Assembly (NCBI GenBank): GCA_037447655.1
Contig: JBBHKE010002698.1
Span: forward strand, 174,782 to 238,781
Direction of reading: 5' to 3'
Origin: Zygnema cylindricum
Lineage: Eukaryota; Streptophyta; Zygnematophyceae; Zygnematales; Zygnemataceae
DNA: 64,000 nt
This document shows positions 22,193 to 33,760 of this stretch, piece after piece. The stretch's first letter is position 1. Every line of letters begins with the position of its first letter. The translations under genes were made by a program, and so were the position numbers. Below the pieces are notes generated by a model that worked only from the letters and a program-made list of their open reading frames with translations, was not told the origin of the DNA and made no database searches.

Positions 22193-22903
22193 TAGGTTCA
22201 GGGGAAACGGATCACGATTATCATGGATCACCACGCCTTACAATATCGTTAAACCTAGCCGAAGTTGTCCAAGAAACAAGTGCGCTGGATGAGGTTTCTG
22301 CAGACCTTCGGTCCGGAACTTGTTATAGAATATAAGCCAAGCAAAACGAACCCGGCGGATGCGCTGTCAAGGAGACCCGGAGTCGCTGCACCAGTAGCGG
22401 CGCAACGACCGCAAACATCGTAGTTTGGGAAAGCAAGCTCTGCTGAATGGGACGCCGCAGCATCAACCGCAGCGCAAGATCCGAAACTCAGCGCAGTCAC
22501 CAGTACGGTGCAGGTGGACGAACAGTGGTTAGGTCGGATAAAAGCCGCCTATGGCGACGATAATGCAATAAAGGAACTCATTTAAAAGAAGGTAGTCGTT
22601 TGAACCGCCTATGGTATGTGGCGATACAAACCGAGTAAGACAACCCGGCTTTATGTACCAACAAGTACGGAGCTCTGTCACATGATTCTTAAAATGAGTC
22701 ACGACGAGCCGCTCCGTGGACATTTTGGGCGAGATAAAACAACCGCACGTGTCGCTGGGACCTATTATTGGCCAAACATGACTTGAGATGTTACCGAATA
22801 TGTCCGGACGTGTGACTCTTGTAATAAGAACAAAACGGACTCAAGGAACAAAGGTCTGTTACAACCCCTTCCGATATCATCTGTTCCTTGGGAGGAGATC
22901 TCA
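22193..22903 (+). pseudogene. Chromovirus RNase H end and integrase zinc domain, stop-ridden
   Basis: In the same frame: ITIIMDHHALQYR, NPADALSRRPG (the usual RNase H end), an insert rich in GCAGCG codons, then the HHCC region (H in MSHDEPLRGHFGRDKT, then CDSCNKNKTDS). At least four in-frame stops (22193, 22250, 22582, 22602) and more near 22784. Confidence 0.8.
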
Positions 22904-23760
22904 ATGGATTTCATTGTGGCCCTTCCATGGACAAAGGAGGGCTACGACTCCATCTTCGTCGTCGATGATTACTTGAAGAAAATGGCATATTTTCTACCCA
23001 CGTCCACCACAGCTACTACACGCGATATCACGAACTTATTCTTTCGGGAGATATTCCGCCATCACGGACTTCCGACAAAAATCGTCAACGACCGCGATCG
23101 TAAATTCGTGAGCCACTTTTGGCAAAGTTTATTTGCGTTATGTGGCACGCAGCTGGCCATGTCCACAACCTACCACCCTCAAACTGATGGTCAGACTAAA
23201 AGGGTGAATCAAACTTTGGAGGAAGCATTGCGGGCTTATGTCTCGGTGCACCAAACAGATTGGGTGGACCATTTAACAGCGATCGAGGTAGCATACAACA
23301 GTGAAGTGCACTCGTCAACGAATGCTACACCATTCTCCCTCAATGGACGACAGCCCACTCTTCCCCAAAACTTATGGTTAGCAGAATGCCAAACACCGGC
23401 AGCCCTAGATTTTGCCAAAGCGCTGCAAGGAAACCTAGAAAGGGCGGCCAAGGCGCTCCAAATGGCTAAGGATCGTCAAAAGTCGCAGGCCGACGCCCAC
23501 CGAAAGGAAACCGTCTTCTGCGTGGGGGACAAGGTTCGCCTTAATATGGCAAACCTCTCCTTGCCGTGTGCCCTCTCTAAAAAGTTGGCACCAAAGTTCA
23601 CGCGCCCATTGACAATTCTTTCCCGTGTGGGCGACATGGCTTACAAGTTGGATATCCCGACGGACTGGCATATCCATAATGTCTTCCATGTTTCCGTTCT
23701 TAAACCATTCCGCGATCTTGATTCACTTTTCCCTAATCGACGACGGCATACTCTTTTACC
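22904..23760 (+). pseudogene. Chromovirus integrase core and GPY/F-like region
   Basis: The core starts MDFIVALPWTKEGYDSIFVV (first catalytic Asp) and has VNDRDRKFVSHFW (second Asp). The third acid, normally Glu in the QTDGQTER block, is Lys (codon 23198-23200), so strand transfer should be abolished. Downstream are TTYHPQTDG, GDKVRLNMANL, PKFTRPLTILSRVGDMAYKLD and VFHVSVLKPF, the usual C-terminal integrase signatures. The frame is open over this whole stretch. Confidence 0.9.
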
Positions 23761-23771
23761 ACCTGTTCGGG

Positions 23772-23945
23772 GAACCTCGGACGAGTATGAGGTGGAAGAC
23801 ATCCTTCAGTCACGCCACTCTCGGAATTCCAACTCCACCCAATACTTGGTTCGTTGGAAGGGTTACGGTGCTAAGGACGACTCTTCGGTGGACGAGGGGG
23901 ATCTACATTCTTCGGAGTTGCTGCGTCCGTTTCAGCGGAGTGAGG
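23772..23945 (+). CDS. Chromodomain at the integrase C-terminus
   Basis: Reads EYEVEDILQSRHSRN, then TQYLVRWKGYGAKDDSS and LLRPFQ. The YLVRWKGY core is diagnostic. Known role in chromoviruses: binding modified histone tails and steering integration toward silent chromatin. Part of the same open frame as integrase. Confidence 0.9.
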
Positions 23946-24430
23946 ACACTCAGCTTTACCGGAGGGGGAATCGCAGCGGCCGCAACAAAAGAACGAATCG
24001 TATTGTTGCAACCATCGCAATCATCTTGGGGACACGGCAAAGGACCGCAACGGCGATGTTACCACACCGCAGCGCCGTAGCAGCGCAACCACCGCAGCGC
24101 AACATGGTTACGATAACGTCAGAGGATCGCAACACCACCGCTGCGCTGACAAGAAAGCGCAACGGCGCAATTGTGTTTCACTACATGGGTAATGACAAAC
24201 CCTCGGTTTCGCCGCAGCAGTGCGAATTTATAAATAATGGACGCTGCGATACCCTTGCACGCTGCGACGCTTCGCAAAGTCCAAAAGTGAAACCCTCAAC
24301 CCCCGTGAATAAAGCCGCCATCCGTCCTCACAACCAACCTAGTCTCGGCAGCTTGGAAATTGCTTATCTCCGCACAATCAGTTTACCTTCGCTTCTAGAA
24401 TTATCGGAATTGTCTGGTTTAGCAGTGTCT
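23946..24430 (+). other. Linker with GCAGCGCAAC-like repeats
   Basis: In frame with integrase but compositionally like the GCAGCG runs of the LTR (CGCAGCGCCGTAGCAGCGCAAC and similar). Probably non-coding or untranslated between pol and the 3' ORF. Confidence 0.5.
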
Positions 24431-25642
24431 ATGGCGTCGTCGTCCTCTCCACCGCCGAAAAGGAAGAGACTTCTACGGGTGGGACAAGGAGATCCGAACC
24501 GTCTCGAGAGATTGTTAAGGGCGGCGGAAGCCATGGTGGAAGCCAACAGGCGAAGTGAATTAGAAGTGGAGCCGGAACCTGAGGAAAGTGCCAGAAGCGA
24601 GGCAGGACCGGCAGAGACTAGTGGAGGGGAGGGGTCAAAAAACTCACAAGACCCTAAATACACCCCAACCCGGGAAGGTGATCAGGAATTTAAAGAAGAT
24701 CATGAGCTATCAGAGGCTGAGGAACCGGAACGAGAATTAACGCCTCCGCCAATTGAAGAGTGCGGAGAGGAAGGCAAAAGCACAATACCCCAGTGGCGAC
24801 GATGTGTTCCTCCTGCGAGGAAACCGAAGAGATTCGGAGGAGGAAAGTGAACAGGGAGAGGAAATTCCCGACTACCTCTTCCCACTACCAATCGACACCC
24901 AGCATCCGGACCTCGCCTTCAGCTTCCCTAAAAGGTTTTATTGGAACCCCTCGGAGTGGCCCGAGGAATGGCGTATAGGGAAGCATGGAGATCCAATCCG
25001 TATTCCTGTCGACGTTGCGTCACACCCAGGGTGGAATTTCATGCGGACTAAAGACCTGGGAAATAATCATAAAGGTTATGTGCAGCTAAATTCTCACGCC
25101 TTACTGTTCGTGGAAGTGGTAGAAGACAACTACATGTATAGGATTGATGTTCCCGGGTAACTCCGTCATTATCACCCGTGGGATGTCCGCCTCCACGACA
25201 TCATCTCTAGGGCGAAGGTCACCCCTGAGGTACGGGCACTCAAGCTGGCTCGAAGGAATGCTTTGCAGCGGGCCTGAGCTGCAAAGAAGCACGTGTCCTT
25301 TAAATTATGGAAAGTACCTCGGTGGGAACCGGCGTACGAGGAAACGGAGGAAGCTTCCCCAGTAACTGAACCTGAAGAACCCTAGATTTCGGCACCTGTG
25401 GAGCCTGCACCGGCGGCCATTCTGCCGCGACCCGAATTAACCGAGGTTGTACCAGAGAAAGGGGAGGATCAGGTTCAGGAGCGAATTACTCGGAGGCGGT
25501 TGGCAGCGGCAGATCATCATATCGCGTTGCTGGAGACCCGATGTGAGCGGCTCCAACATCAACTTGACACCCTTTGCAAGGAGTTCGAGGAGTATCGCGA
25601 GGAAACATACGACATATTCCGGAAGTTGCAGTCCCCTGAGTA
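24431..25642 (+). pseudogene. Extra 3' ORF of the chromovirus (ORF3), function unknown
   Basis: Begins MASSSSPPPKRKRLLRVGQGD, a possible nuclear localisation signal (PPPKRKR). A Glu/Ser/Pro-rich acidic region follows. A frame change near 24753-24850 leads to a folded-looking segment (FPKRFYWNPSEWPEEWRIGKHGDPI, then NNHKGYVQLNSHALLFVEVVEDNYMYRIDVP). After three stops (25158, 25276, 25383) it ends in a probable coiled coil (ALLETRCERLQHQLDTLCKEFEEYREETYDIF). I recognise no family. The position matches the additional or env-like ORFs of some plant gypsy elements, but there is no signal peptide or membrane segment. About 400 codons in total. Confidence 0.6.
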
Positions 25643-25673
25643 ATTCAAGGTTCGGCAGGACGCTGAATCCTTA

Positions 25674-25684
25674 GTGGGAGGCAT
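25674..25684 (+). promoter_or_regulatory. Chromovirus polypurine tract (weak)
   Basis: AGTGGGAGGCAT directly before the 3' LTR; short and interrupted by pyrimidines. Confidence 0.5.
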
Positions 25685-26159
25685 TGTAATAGGATTACAG
25701 GATTCAGGTACTTAGTGGCTAGAGCTACGCTGCTATAGTTGCTATTCCAGAGTAGCGCTGCTGCGATTCCAGAGCAACGCAGCTGCGATTTGAGACCAGC
25801 TCAGCGTAGCAGCATAGCAACTTAGCAGTGTAACAATTTGATAGCGCCGCAACATAGAAGCGTAGCATAGCAACGCTGCAGAATATAGAATGAGAGGTAT
25901 AGTTCAGAAGAATGTTGGATAGATCTAGGTTGACCGAAAAGGTCCACATACCGTACCGTACTAGTTTAACTAGCGGCTAGTGAGTTTAAATAGTCGGTGG
26001 GCTGTGAATAAACACCTAAGTAGACCTACGACTAGGCAACCTTGTACTCTCTTTCAAGTACAAAACATAACCTTATATGTGAAAGTATTGTACTCTGTTG
26101 TTTATGATCCTATGCCGTTGTGCGGTGGCGTGTTGTGGTGTATAGTCACCTCTTTTACA
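25685..26159 (+). repeat. Chromovirus 3' LTR
   Basis: 475 bp, clearly diverged from the 504-bp 5' LTR by substitutions and small deletions, for example in the stretch after 25930. The insertion is therefore not recent. Confidence 0.9.
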
Positions 26160-27507
26160 CTGGCTCAAGCGTGTACGCCTTCAGAGATTCCACGATCAAA
26201 ATTTTACGATCTGATAGAGTCACAATTGGTGAGGGCCAAGTATCTGACGTATTCCATAGTCGTCTTTTATGGAGGCATCCAAAGTAAAAACGTCATGATT
26301 ACGACATCATTGGACAGATCGCCGAAGTCAAGGGAAACCTGGCGCTATGGCATCACCGTATGTGCGATATGTCAGAGCAGAATCTAAAGCGTATGATCAA
26401 GGTCGGCAGCATGCGGGGCTTAGATCAGACGTCAGGTGAAAAAGTCAACGGCTGTATCTGTTGCAGTCAAGATCCTTAGATCCGAAAACTGAATCCTGCC
26501 AAAGACTTTGACTTTCGGCCAAATCATCCACTTGTAAAAGTACACATGGATCTATGTGGCGACGTTAAACTTGAGAGTTTAGGAGGAAATAAATTTATCA
26601 TGGTTATTGTCGACGTTTATTCAAGATTTACATGGGTATATCTCCTTAAAAACAAATCTGACGCATCCTCAAAATTTGAGGAGTGGCATGTTATGGCCGA
26701 ACGACAATGTGAGCAAAAATTAAAAGCATTTCGATCGGACAATGGCGGAGAATTCAAGGCACTTGATTCCTATTGTAAGAAATGGGGGATTCGGCCAGAA
26801 TTTACATTATCATACTCATCGGAATCGAATGGAATTGCCGAGCGCATAAATCGAACACTTTAAGAACTGGTGCGCTCAATGATTCACAGATCGGGAAGAA
26901 CGGAGTATTTATGGGGAGATGCAATCCTTACAGCCAATTATTTTCGCAACCGTCCACTTACCTCTATTTCGGGCGATAAGACTCATAAACTTTGGTATGG
27001 GCGAAACCCGCATTACATCATTTGCAAATTTCGGGGTGCCATGCGACGGTGTTAATCGAATCGGCAAAACGACGAGGTAAATTTTCTTCTCGTAGTTGGT
27101 CAGGAATTTTTGTGGGGTATAGCTCCAATTGGAGTTTATACCGGGTTTATGATCCGATTCGTCATGTAATTGAAGAGAGTCGTAATGTGAATTTTCATAA
27201 GGAACTTAAAGTTGCTATTTCTCGTTCCGAATTTTTTTGTACTAATCATTATTTTTTTAAAGTGAATGAATCTCTTTTTTTCCCTCATCTCGATGATTCG
27301 GATTCTGAAAATGAGGCGGATCCGGTCGTCAACATTAAAAGGGGGAAAGCTAATTCCGAAACTCATCCGGAATTAATAAATTCCGAAGTGAAAAATCCCG
27401 AATATCTTCGGACACTCACCGATCTAAAAGCTCTAAATCTCCGAGTATTTCTTTCCAAGACGAAATTGAAAAATCCGCAAGCGAAAAAGAAATTGAAATT
27501 CCATTAA
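26160..27507 (+). pseudogene. Copia integrase
   Basis: Resumes copia pol after the chromovirus. Pre-integrase block LALWHHRMCDMSEQNLKRM, then the CxxC pair in GCICCSQD. The core is MDLCGDVKLESLGG (Asp), FRSDNGGEFKALD (Asp) and SNGIAERINRTL (Glu), so the catalytic triad is kept. A stop follows NRTL at 26861. Further text includes GRNPH, GIFVGYSSNWSLYRVYDP and VIEESRNVNF, the copia C-terminal signature. Confidence 0.88.
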
Positions 27508-27638
27508 GATGGAGTCAACGTGAAACAAAGGGGAAGAAACCGGATCGGTTGTCATTTGAACGCAAAGGTGGAAATGTCGAAAACACCAATTATTGTATTT
27601 CTGCCGCCTCAGAGGAGGCATTTATTTTGTAGGAATCA

Positions 27639-28048
27639 TTGACCGAGAATATGCTCTGCAATCCCCAATCTTACTCCGAGGCACAAAGTTCTATGAATTG
27701 GGAGGATAAGTGGAAACCGGCGTGGGAGAGAGAATTAAAATCCATTATCAATAATAAAACTTTTGTGGAGGTGAGTTTACCGGAGGGGAAGAAAGCGATT
27801 GATGCAAAATGGATGTTTAAAACAAAAACTGGTGCTACAGGGGAGATGATTAAATTTAATGCTAGATTGGTGTGTAAAGGCTTTCAACAAGAAGTGGGGG
27901 TTGATTTTTCGGAAACTTATGCACCGGTTGTTAAGTTTGATTCTTTGAGAATGCAAATTACTATTGCAGCCGAGGGGAATAAGCATATACATCAAATGGA
28001 AGTCGAAACGGCCTTTTTAAATGGAGAGTTAGAAGAGGAGGTTTTATG
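27639..28048 (+). pseudogene. Copia reverse transcriptase, first part
   Basis: Reads WKPAWERELKSIINNKTFVEV, AIDAKWMFKTKTGATGEM, ARLVCKGFQQEVGVDFSETYAPVVKFDSLR and HQMEVETAFLNGELEEEVL. The block usually reads QMDVKTAFLNG; Asp is Glu here. A stop or frame break at 28047 separates it from the second part. Confidence 0.9.
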
Positions 28049-28063
28049 AAGGTGCCATAGGGT

Positions 28064-29166
28064 GTGCCTTCGAAAGGAGGAAAAGTATGGCGGCTGCGAA
28101 ATTCCTTGTATGGATTAAAACAAACGCCGAGGACATGGTACCTTCGTCTTCGTAAGGTACTTACTAATTCTGGTTTTGTTCGTAAAATTTCGGATTCCGG
28201 AGTTTACGTGAAAAGAGAGGGAAAGGACCTAATTATTTTTTTTGTGTATGTCCATGACTTCCTACTGATCAGTGACACATTGTCTGTTATTAATAAGTTA
28301 AATAAGTACCTTAGCGTACATTTTAAAGTGATAGATCTTGGTGAAGTAAGGTACACTTTGGGGATAGAAGTCATAAGGTCCAGTGAAAATGTAATTGAAT
28401 TAAGTCAAGCTCAGTACAGTAAAGAGATCTTTACTAGATTTGGCATGATTGGCGCGAAACCTTTCTCGACGCCATTAGAACCAAAAGTACAGTATAGAAA
28501 GTACAAAAAGGAAATAAATGTGCCAGTACCATGTCGTGAAGCAGTTGATAGTTTGATGCATGTGAGTGTTGGCACGCGTCCGGATATTGCAGCGGCAGTG
28601 TCAGTTGTTAGTCGTTATTGCAACGCTCCATGAAAGAATAATTGGGAGGCAGGGAAAAGAATACTACGCTATTTGGTAGGAACGATCGACTTCAGTTTGG
28701 TGTATACGTCCAAAAGGGATTCTTTGCAGTGTATGGGTTATTACGACGCAAATTGGGGAGGAGATTTCCATAGTGGAAAATCCACTTCAAGGTACAATTT
28801 CATTTTGGGCGGCGCGGCTATTTCTTAGAGTTCGCGGCTCCAACCTACGGCTGCTCTAAGTTCCACGGAGTTAGAATATATGTTTGTGTGCCATACTGCA
28901 AAGGCGTCTGTGTGGATCAAGGAGATGCTCGGTGAGTTGGGCGTTTTGATTGGTTGTTTGCAGATTTTCGCTGACAGCATGAGCTCCATGGCGCTTGTGA
29001 AAAATCCGGTCTTTCACAAGCAGACAAAATATATCTAGATACAGTGGCACTTCGTTCAAGACTTGGTCGTTGCGAAGGAAATCCAATTTTCATACGTGTC
29101 GACGTTGGAGGAGGCCGCAGATATGTTAACGAAAGCAGCGGTCTATGAATGTCCTATTACGGGGTA
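28064..29166 (+). pseudogene. Copia reverse transcriptase second part and RNase H
   Basis: LRNSLYGLKQTPRTWY identifies the block. The catalytic YVDD box reads YVHDFLL, with Asp changed to His at 28253-28255, which should kill the polymerase. After VSVVSRYCNAP there is a TGA, then RNase H fragments (YYDANWGGDFHSGKSTS) and the end signature ADMLTKA (29125-29145). Several stops. Confidence 0.88.
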
Positions 29167-29205
29167 GACCTATACTAGGATTGTTTTTAGTTTAAGAAGG
29201 GATTT

Positions 29206-29222
29206 CACATAGAGAGGGGGAT
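29206..29222 (+). promoter_or_regulatory. Copia polypurine tract
   Basis: CATAGAGAGGGGGAT abuts the 3' LTR start TGTTGGG. Confidence 0.85.
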
Positions 29223-29684
29223 TGTTGGGTTCTTTGTGAAACGGTGTCTCTATTCTCTTGAGCGTCGTAATATATATTATGTAGTTATTATTTAGTTAGC
29301 GTGTGATTTGTGTGACGTGGTGTGATTTGTTAGTTATAGTTTGGCTTATTCTGTTTGGTTTGTATGACAAACTTTCGGTTTGTACAGCGGTATGTTGTTT
29401 CGTACAGTATCGCGTACTTTATGTGCTTTCGGCAATACTTTGTTGTGATTGGATCGCGCGCGTACCTTTGTACGTCGCGCGATTCATTTTTACCTTGCAA
29501 TACTTGCTTGCTTTGTATGAGAGTTTTTAGGACTTAGTCCTTTAAGGGAAAAGTTAATCTTTTGTAAAGGGAAAACTTGCGATGAAATATATTTGTCTTT
29601 TGCTGGAGTGTCTTCTTCTTGCTATCTCTTGCTTTCGCACTATATCTTGTCTTTCTTATATTGTTGTGTGAATCGATCCTAACA
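29223..29684 (+). repeat. Copia 3' LTR
   Basis: 462 bp, TGTTGGG to CCTAACA. Parallels the split 5' LTR. Confidence 0.9.
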
Positions 29685-31559
29685 GATGCATCGTCCCTTT
29701 TTGGCAAACGTATAATGCAATTAAACTTCCACGAAGGAAGGCGCACACACTTTTTTCCTTCGAAACGCAAAACTCCAGAAAAGAATTTTAACACGTGTCG
29801 TGTGGATGCATGAAATAAAGTACCTGCAGAATGAAACGTGAACACTTGTACACAAAATAAAAGTTACGCGAAATGAAATCTTACTTTTCGTTCGTTGGCT
29901 CTTTACAAGCATTAACGCGAAACGAAGCCGTACGTCTTGGCGCCAAACATCAATACTCCAAATGGTGTAAACTCCAAAACGTACACAATCAAAGCTGAAC
30001 GCATCAAACGCCAACCCGATATTAAAGTGACGTCCAACTCAAGCCGTCACAAATCCACCGGTGCGAAGTACTCGCACCAAATATCTCAATCCAATCAAAG
30101 TCGAGCGCTTCGTACGCGAACGCGATATACATTGTGGTATACTGAAGCGTCACTTTGCGCGATTCAATAGTGAATCTAACAATCTGCTCGAAGTAGGTTT
30201 TTTTGGTTACGACCAAGGTCGATGGGACCCTCAATTACTACAAAGGTCAACTTGACGTTGAGGGCTTTCTTCCACAAAAAATCTTATTCACCTAAAGCTT
30301 AACATACATCCATCCGGATCCTCTTGTCCTTTATGGCCATCAACGACTGGCACATGGCACATATACCAGATGGATGTTACAACAACATTCTTTTCAAGCG
30401 CCATCTGTGAGGAGATCTTCACCGCCAAATCGATGTCGAGCATGTAGCACCTTCTTTGTCACGTTCTCTTATCCTTTTACGGCCTCATCCAAGCCACTTC
30501 ATGTGGAACAAACAACTTGAGGCGGTCCTTCCTAGTGAAGGCTTCTAAAGCTTGATGCATTTTTTGGCCTCCTCGTACGAGGTAATGCAAACACTTTAGT
30601 CATCCTTGTCGTAAACATCCATGACCTTGGGTGCCAACCTCTCCCTTCCAACCATTCACCGTATTCAAACCATGCTAAACACATCTTACAAAAACAAACG
30701 TAGGGGGTTTTTGAATATTGACTAAGTACTTCAGATACCCGTGACTGGTTTTTCATGTTTCAAGAACAGTAGTACTTTGTGTTTGTCGCAAGAAAAATAT
30801 AGCATCGAGGTCCAGGTTTCCAATGTTTGAATCTAGGCTTATCTCTAATTCTTTGAAAGTTAATGTGGGACTTAGTAAGAACTCTAGTCGCAAAAAAAAT
30901 ATAGGTTTCTTGTGTCTAAATCTAGTCTTGTCTACTTATTTAGATGTTAATGTCAAACTTAGAACTTTGGTTGGTCTGTCCTCGGAAACACACATGATCA
31001 AATCGTAGGCTGCCTTACCACTGCCTCAACTGCACCCAACTTGACATTGCCGTCACCGTCAATAGTTGAGTTAGTTTGCATCCAACCCTACACCTGAGCA
31101 CGTTTCTACAAACATTGTGTTTTCTATAAAGTCTCTTTTGCCCACCTTTTCTTGCTTTACGTCACCCGACTAGGTTGATTTCTATGATATGAGTCTTCGT
31201 TTAGACGGGCTTGATCTTGCGCCAGCGTGTATTGCACCCGGACAAGCCTCTCTGGATAATGGATAATCGCCAGAATTCCATCTTTGGAAGCGAGAACAGA
31301 GCTGGTTTTCCAGTATTCCTTCGTCATACCTTTGGCATACCCGGCTTTCGGCCGCCTCCGGCGGAGGGAGGCAGTGACTTAGAAACTCCTTGATTGAGCA
31401 CTGATTTTTTTCTTTGTCGACTTAACCCTTGTCTCCTAGGAGTCTAAGAAGCAGCCCAATTGTTTTTTCCTATAAGAGTCTGAGTATATTCCAAATACAA
31501 TATAAATAGTTCATTGTCTTTTTGACTTACATCGATCTGTTTCTATACCTCCATTCACC
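29685..31559. other. Background without recognisable gene
   Basis: The first 30 bp continue the short repeat array of 11387-11486. No coding region can be supported beyond that. A short frame at 31211-31393 has no recognisable features. Confidence 0.5.
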
Positions 31560-31860
31560 TGCTATTCATATCTTTTAATTCCGTCTCTCTCTCTCATTTT
31601 CTCTCTTCACCTCTCTCTCACCCTCTCTCGCCCTCACCCACCCCTTTTATCTCCCTCTCTTTTCTTTCTCTCTCTCTCACTCTCTCCCTCCCTCTCTCTC
31701 TCTTTCTCTCTCCTTTTCTCTTTTCCTCTCTCTCTCTCTCTCTCTCTCCTTGTCACTCTTTCTTTCCACCCTCTCTCTCAATTTTCCTCTTTCTCTCTCG
31801 TCCTGTCTTTCTCATCCTCTCCCTCCCTCTCTTCCTCCCACTCTTCTCTTTTTGCAATTT
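31560..31860. repeat. CT-rich microsatellite tract
   Basis: Long pyrimidine run built from CTCTCT with CCCT variants. It turns purine-rich (GAGAGAGAGA) at 31864-31890. Confidence 0.9.
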
Positions 31861-32229
31861 TAGAGGAGAGAGAGAATGAAAGAGAGAGTAGAGGGAACAA
31901 TTTCACCAGAAAAAAAAAAGAAATAATGGAAAGAAAAAACAATACGGATAATTTGGTGATGAAATTTTAGACTACAACAAAATTTAAGAAAACAGAAGTA
32001 AAGATAAAGTTCAAAGATAAAATTCAACAGAATAGAGAAAGGTGTATATTCGAAGTTGTGCTGGCAAAAAAGATTACAAAAGGAAAAATATCGATAAACG
32101 GGGAATAAATTAGGAAATATCTAGGCGTAGTGGAGTTAAATTTTTCCTTTCAACTTTTAATCAATATTTCTAAAAGCAACACATTTTTCTCTAACATTAA
32201 TGTTTTCTTTTTGTTTTTTGGGTTTTTAG

Positions 32230-32298
32230 AGGCATCAATACAAATAAATTCACCGGCGGTTTTAATAATTTCGGTGCTTTAAAATCTCTTCAGTATCT
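32230..32298 (+). pseudogene. LRR exon 1 of a plant LRR receptor-like gene
   Basis: 69 bp after a TTTTTAG acceptor. In the common phase it reads GINTNKFTGGFNNFGALKSLQYL, a plant extracellular LRR (NKFTGGF.. then LKSLQYL). The expected GT donor is AT (32299-32300), so splicing is probably lost. It lies on the same strand and in the same phase as four further exons. Confidence 0.7.
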
Positions 32299-32707
32299 AT
32301 ACGTCATATTTCCTTAAAATATAAATAAATGTAAAAATTAGTTATCCCAACGGTTCTGAATCTTCAATTTTCAATTATTGTTCTTTCAGTTAATTTCCAC
32401 TCTATAGACATATTTCTTCATATTTTAATGTTTCAGGTTTTGAAAAACAAGTTAACCCTAAAATTTGTTGCCTTGAAATATATTGTCGCCTTTGAACATT
32501 AAAACCATTCAAAAGTATCTCATACCTGAACTGTAAAGGAAGTGGAAAAAATAACTGGAAAAGTCTACTTCTTAGTCCATAATTGAAAAATAGCCTTTTG
32601 GACAAATAGTAACGTAGCTAATGTCTTCTAATGTTATTTTGTTATTATAATTTTTTTTTTTTGATGTTTATCCCAATTTTTCTTTTTCATTTCCGCTTTT
32701 TTGACAG

Positions 32708-32778
32708 AAATGCAGATAACAACAACTTTTCGACGAACTTCCATTGGCGTTGAGAAATTTAACGAACCTGGGAATTTT
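32708..32778 (+). pseudogene. LRR exon 2, one-base deletion
   Basis: 71 bp between TTGACAG and GTGAGT. It reads NADNNNFSTNF, then needs a one-base shift to give PLALRNLTNLGI, a normal LRR second half. The intact exon would be 72 bp. The deletion makes the gene a pseudogene at this point. Confidence 0.75.
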
Positions 32779-33017
32779 GTGAGTTTTTTTTTCCTTTTTT
32801 TTCCCTTCCTATAGTCAAACCCGTTATTTATTTTAGATATATATATATTTTTTCTGTTTTTTTATGTTGGCATGCAGGTTTTTAATGATCCTCCAAAAGT
32901 TCCACTTTTCTTAGTTATTAAAAACTTATAAGTTGAGAATTGCTTATGGACCCACTTTTTTTTTTTTTTTTGTATCTTTTATCGTTAACTTTTATTTACT
33001 TGTTTTGGTTGCCATAG

Positions 33018-33089
33018 GAGTTGTTCCGGTTGTGGACTAGGAGGATTCCTTCAAAAATATCTCAGCCAGCTAAAATGGCTTTATTATTT
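33018..33089 (+). CDS. LRR exon 3
   Basis: A 72-bp exon between CCATAG and GTGAGC. It reads SCSGCGLGGFLQKYLSQL, then KWLYYL, open throughout. Pattern GCGLGGxLxxxLSQLxxLxxL. Confidence 0.7.
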
Positions 33090-33543
33090 GTGAGCTTTTG
33101 TTTTCATTTTTCTTTCTAACTCCACCCCCCATAATTTTTTTAATGTTTTGCTCACTTTCATTAACTAAACACTAAAGCTTTTTTATTTTTATTTTTGCAA
33201 CTTAAATCAACTTTTCTATATGCACACACTCTCGATTTTGATGGAATCGAAACCCAATCGTAATGTGCTCACAATCAAACAAACCAAACAAACAAATAAA
33301 TAAAAAAACATACAACCATATACTGACCGCTCATAACCCCAAGATTGAGAGAAGATGTATACTCATGAAAGCAAAGTCATAGTATATGAAGTCTTTACTC
33401 AGACGTTATCCTACATCGCTTACACATTTATGATTAATTATTCGAACTCACTCGTAAGCTGGTTTTTTAATCTAGCGACGGGAAAAAACCTAATTCTACA
33501 AACGTAAAAAACCTAATTCTAAAAACGTCTAAAACCGAAACTA

Positions 33544-33760
33544 CACCGCCAATCGCTATTAGCGTGTACGTTTGATTAGCGTATACTATTATTTAGCGTG
33601 GTGTACGCTAATTGGGAATTTGGAAATTTTGGAAGAAATCGATTACTCTAATTAGGAATTAGGGCTTTTTTTAAATAGTGTGGATTATTCTATTTGAGAA
33701 TAAAACAAAAAAAAAGCAGGACGGGATTAGCGTACACAACGCTAATAGCGATTGGCGGTG
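33544..33760. mobile_element. MITE with 22-bp terminal inverted repeats and TA duplication
   Basis: The ends CACCGCCAATCGCTATTAGC and its exact complement face each other across 217 bp. TA lies on both sides, so the flanking dinucleotides extend the palindrome to 24 bp. Subterminal TTAGCGT motifs repeat inside and the centre is AT-rich. TA duplication suggests mobilisation by a Tc1/mariner-type transposase, but the tips lack the CTCCCTCC of classic Stowaway. No coding capacity. Confidence 0.8.

Larger units (their letters stand above)
18926..26159 (+). mobile_element. Ty3/gypsy chromovirus with extra 3' ORF
   Basis: Two LTRs (504 and 475 bp) begin TGTAATAGGATTACAGG and end CTTTTACA. The interior has gag, CCHC, protease, RT, RNase H, integrase and a chromodomain, the chromovirus order, then a further ORF before the 3' LTR. 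It splits the copia pol. The flanking bases (TTGGT and CTGGC) do not form a clean duplication. Stops and frameshifts are present in gag, between protease and RT, and in the RNase H-integrase stretch. Confidence 0.92.
11487..29684 (+). mobile_element. Ty1/copia retrotransposon, decayed, carrying two nested elements
   Basis: Its LTRs begin TGTTRGGTTC and the right one ends CCTAACA. Order inside is gag, CCHC knuckles, protease, integrase, RT, RNase H, which is the copia order. A 5.2-kb element sits in the 5' LTR and a 7.2-kb gypsy element sits in pol just before the integrase core. Flanks are GACGA (left) and GATGC (right), so the 5-bp target duplication has decayed or is not conserved. Stops and frame breaks in every domain show it is inactive. 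Confidence 0.9.

Noticed and set aside
31211-31393. 60-codon plus-strand frame (ENRAGFPVFLRHTFGIPGF)
   Set aside because: No family resemblance and no supporting exon borders.
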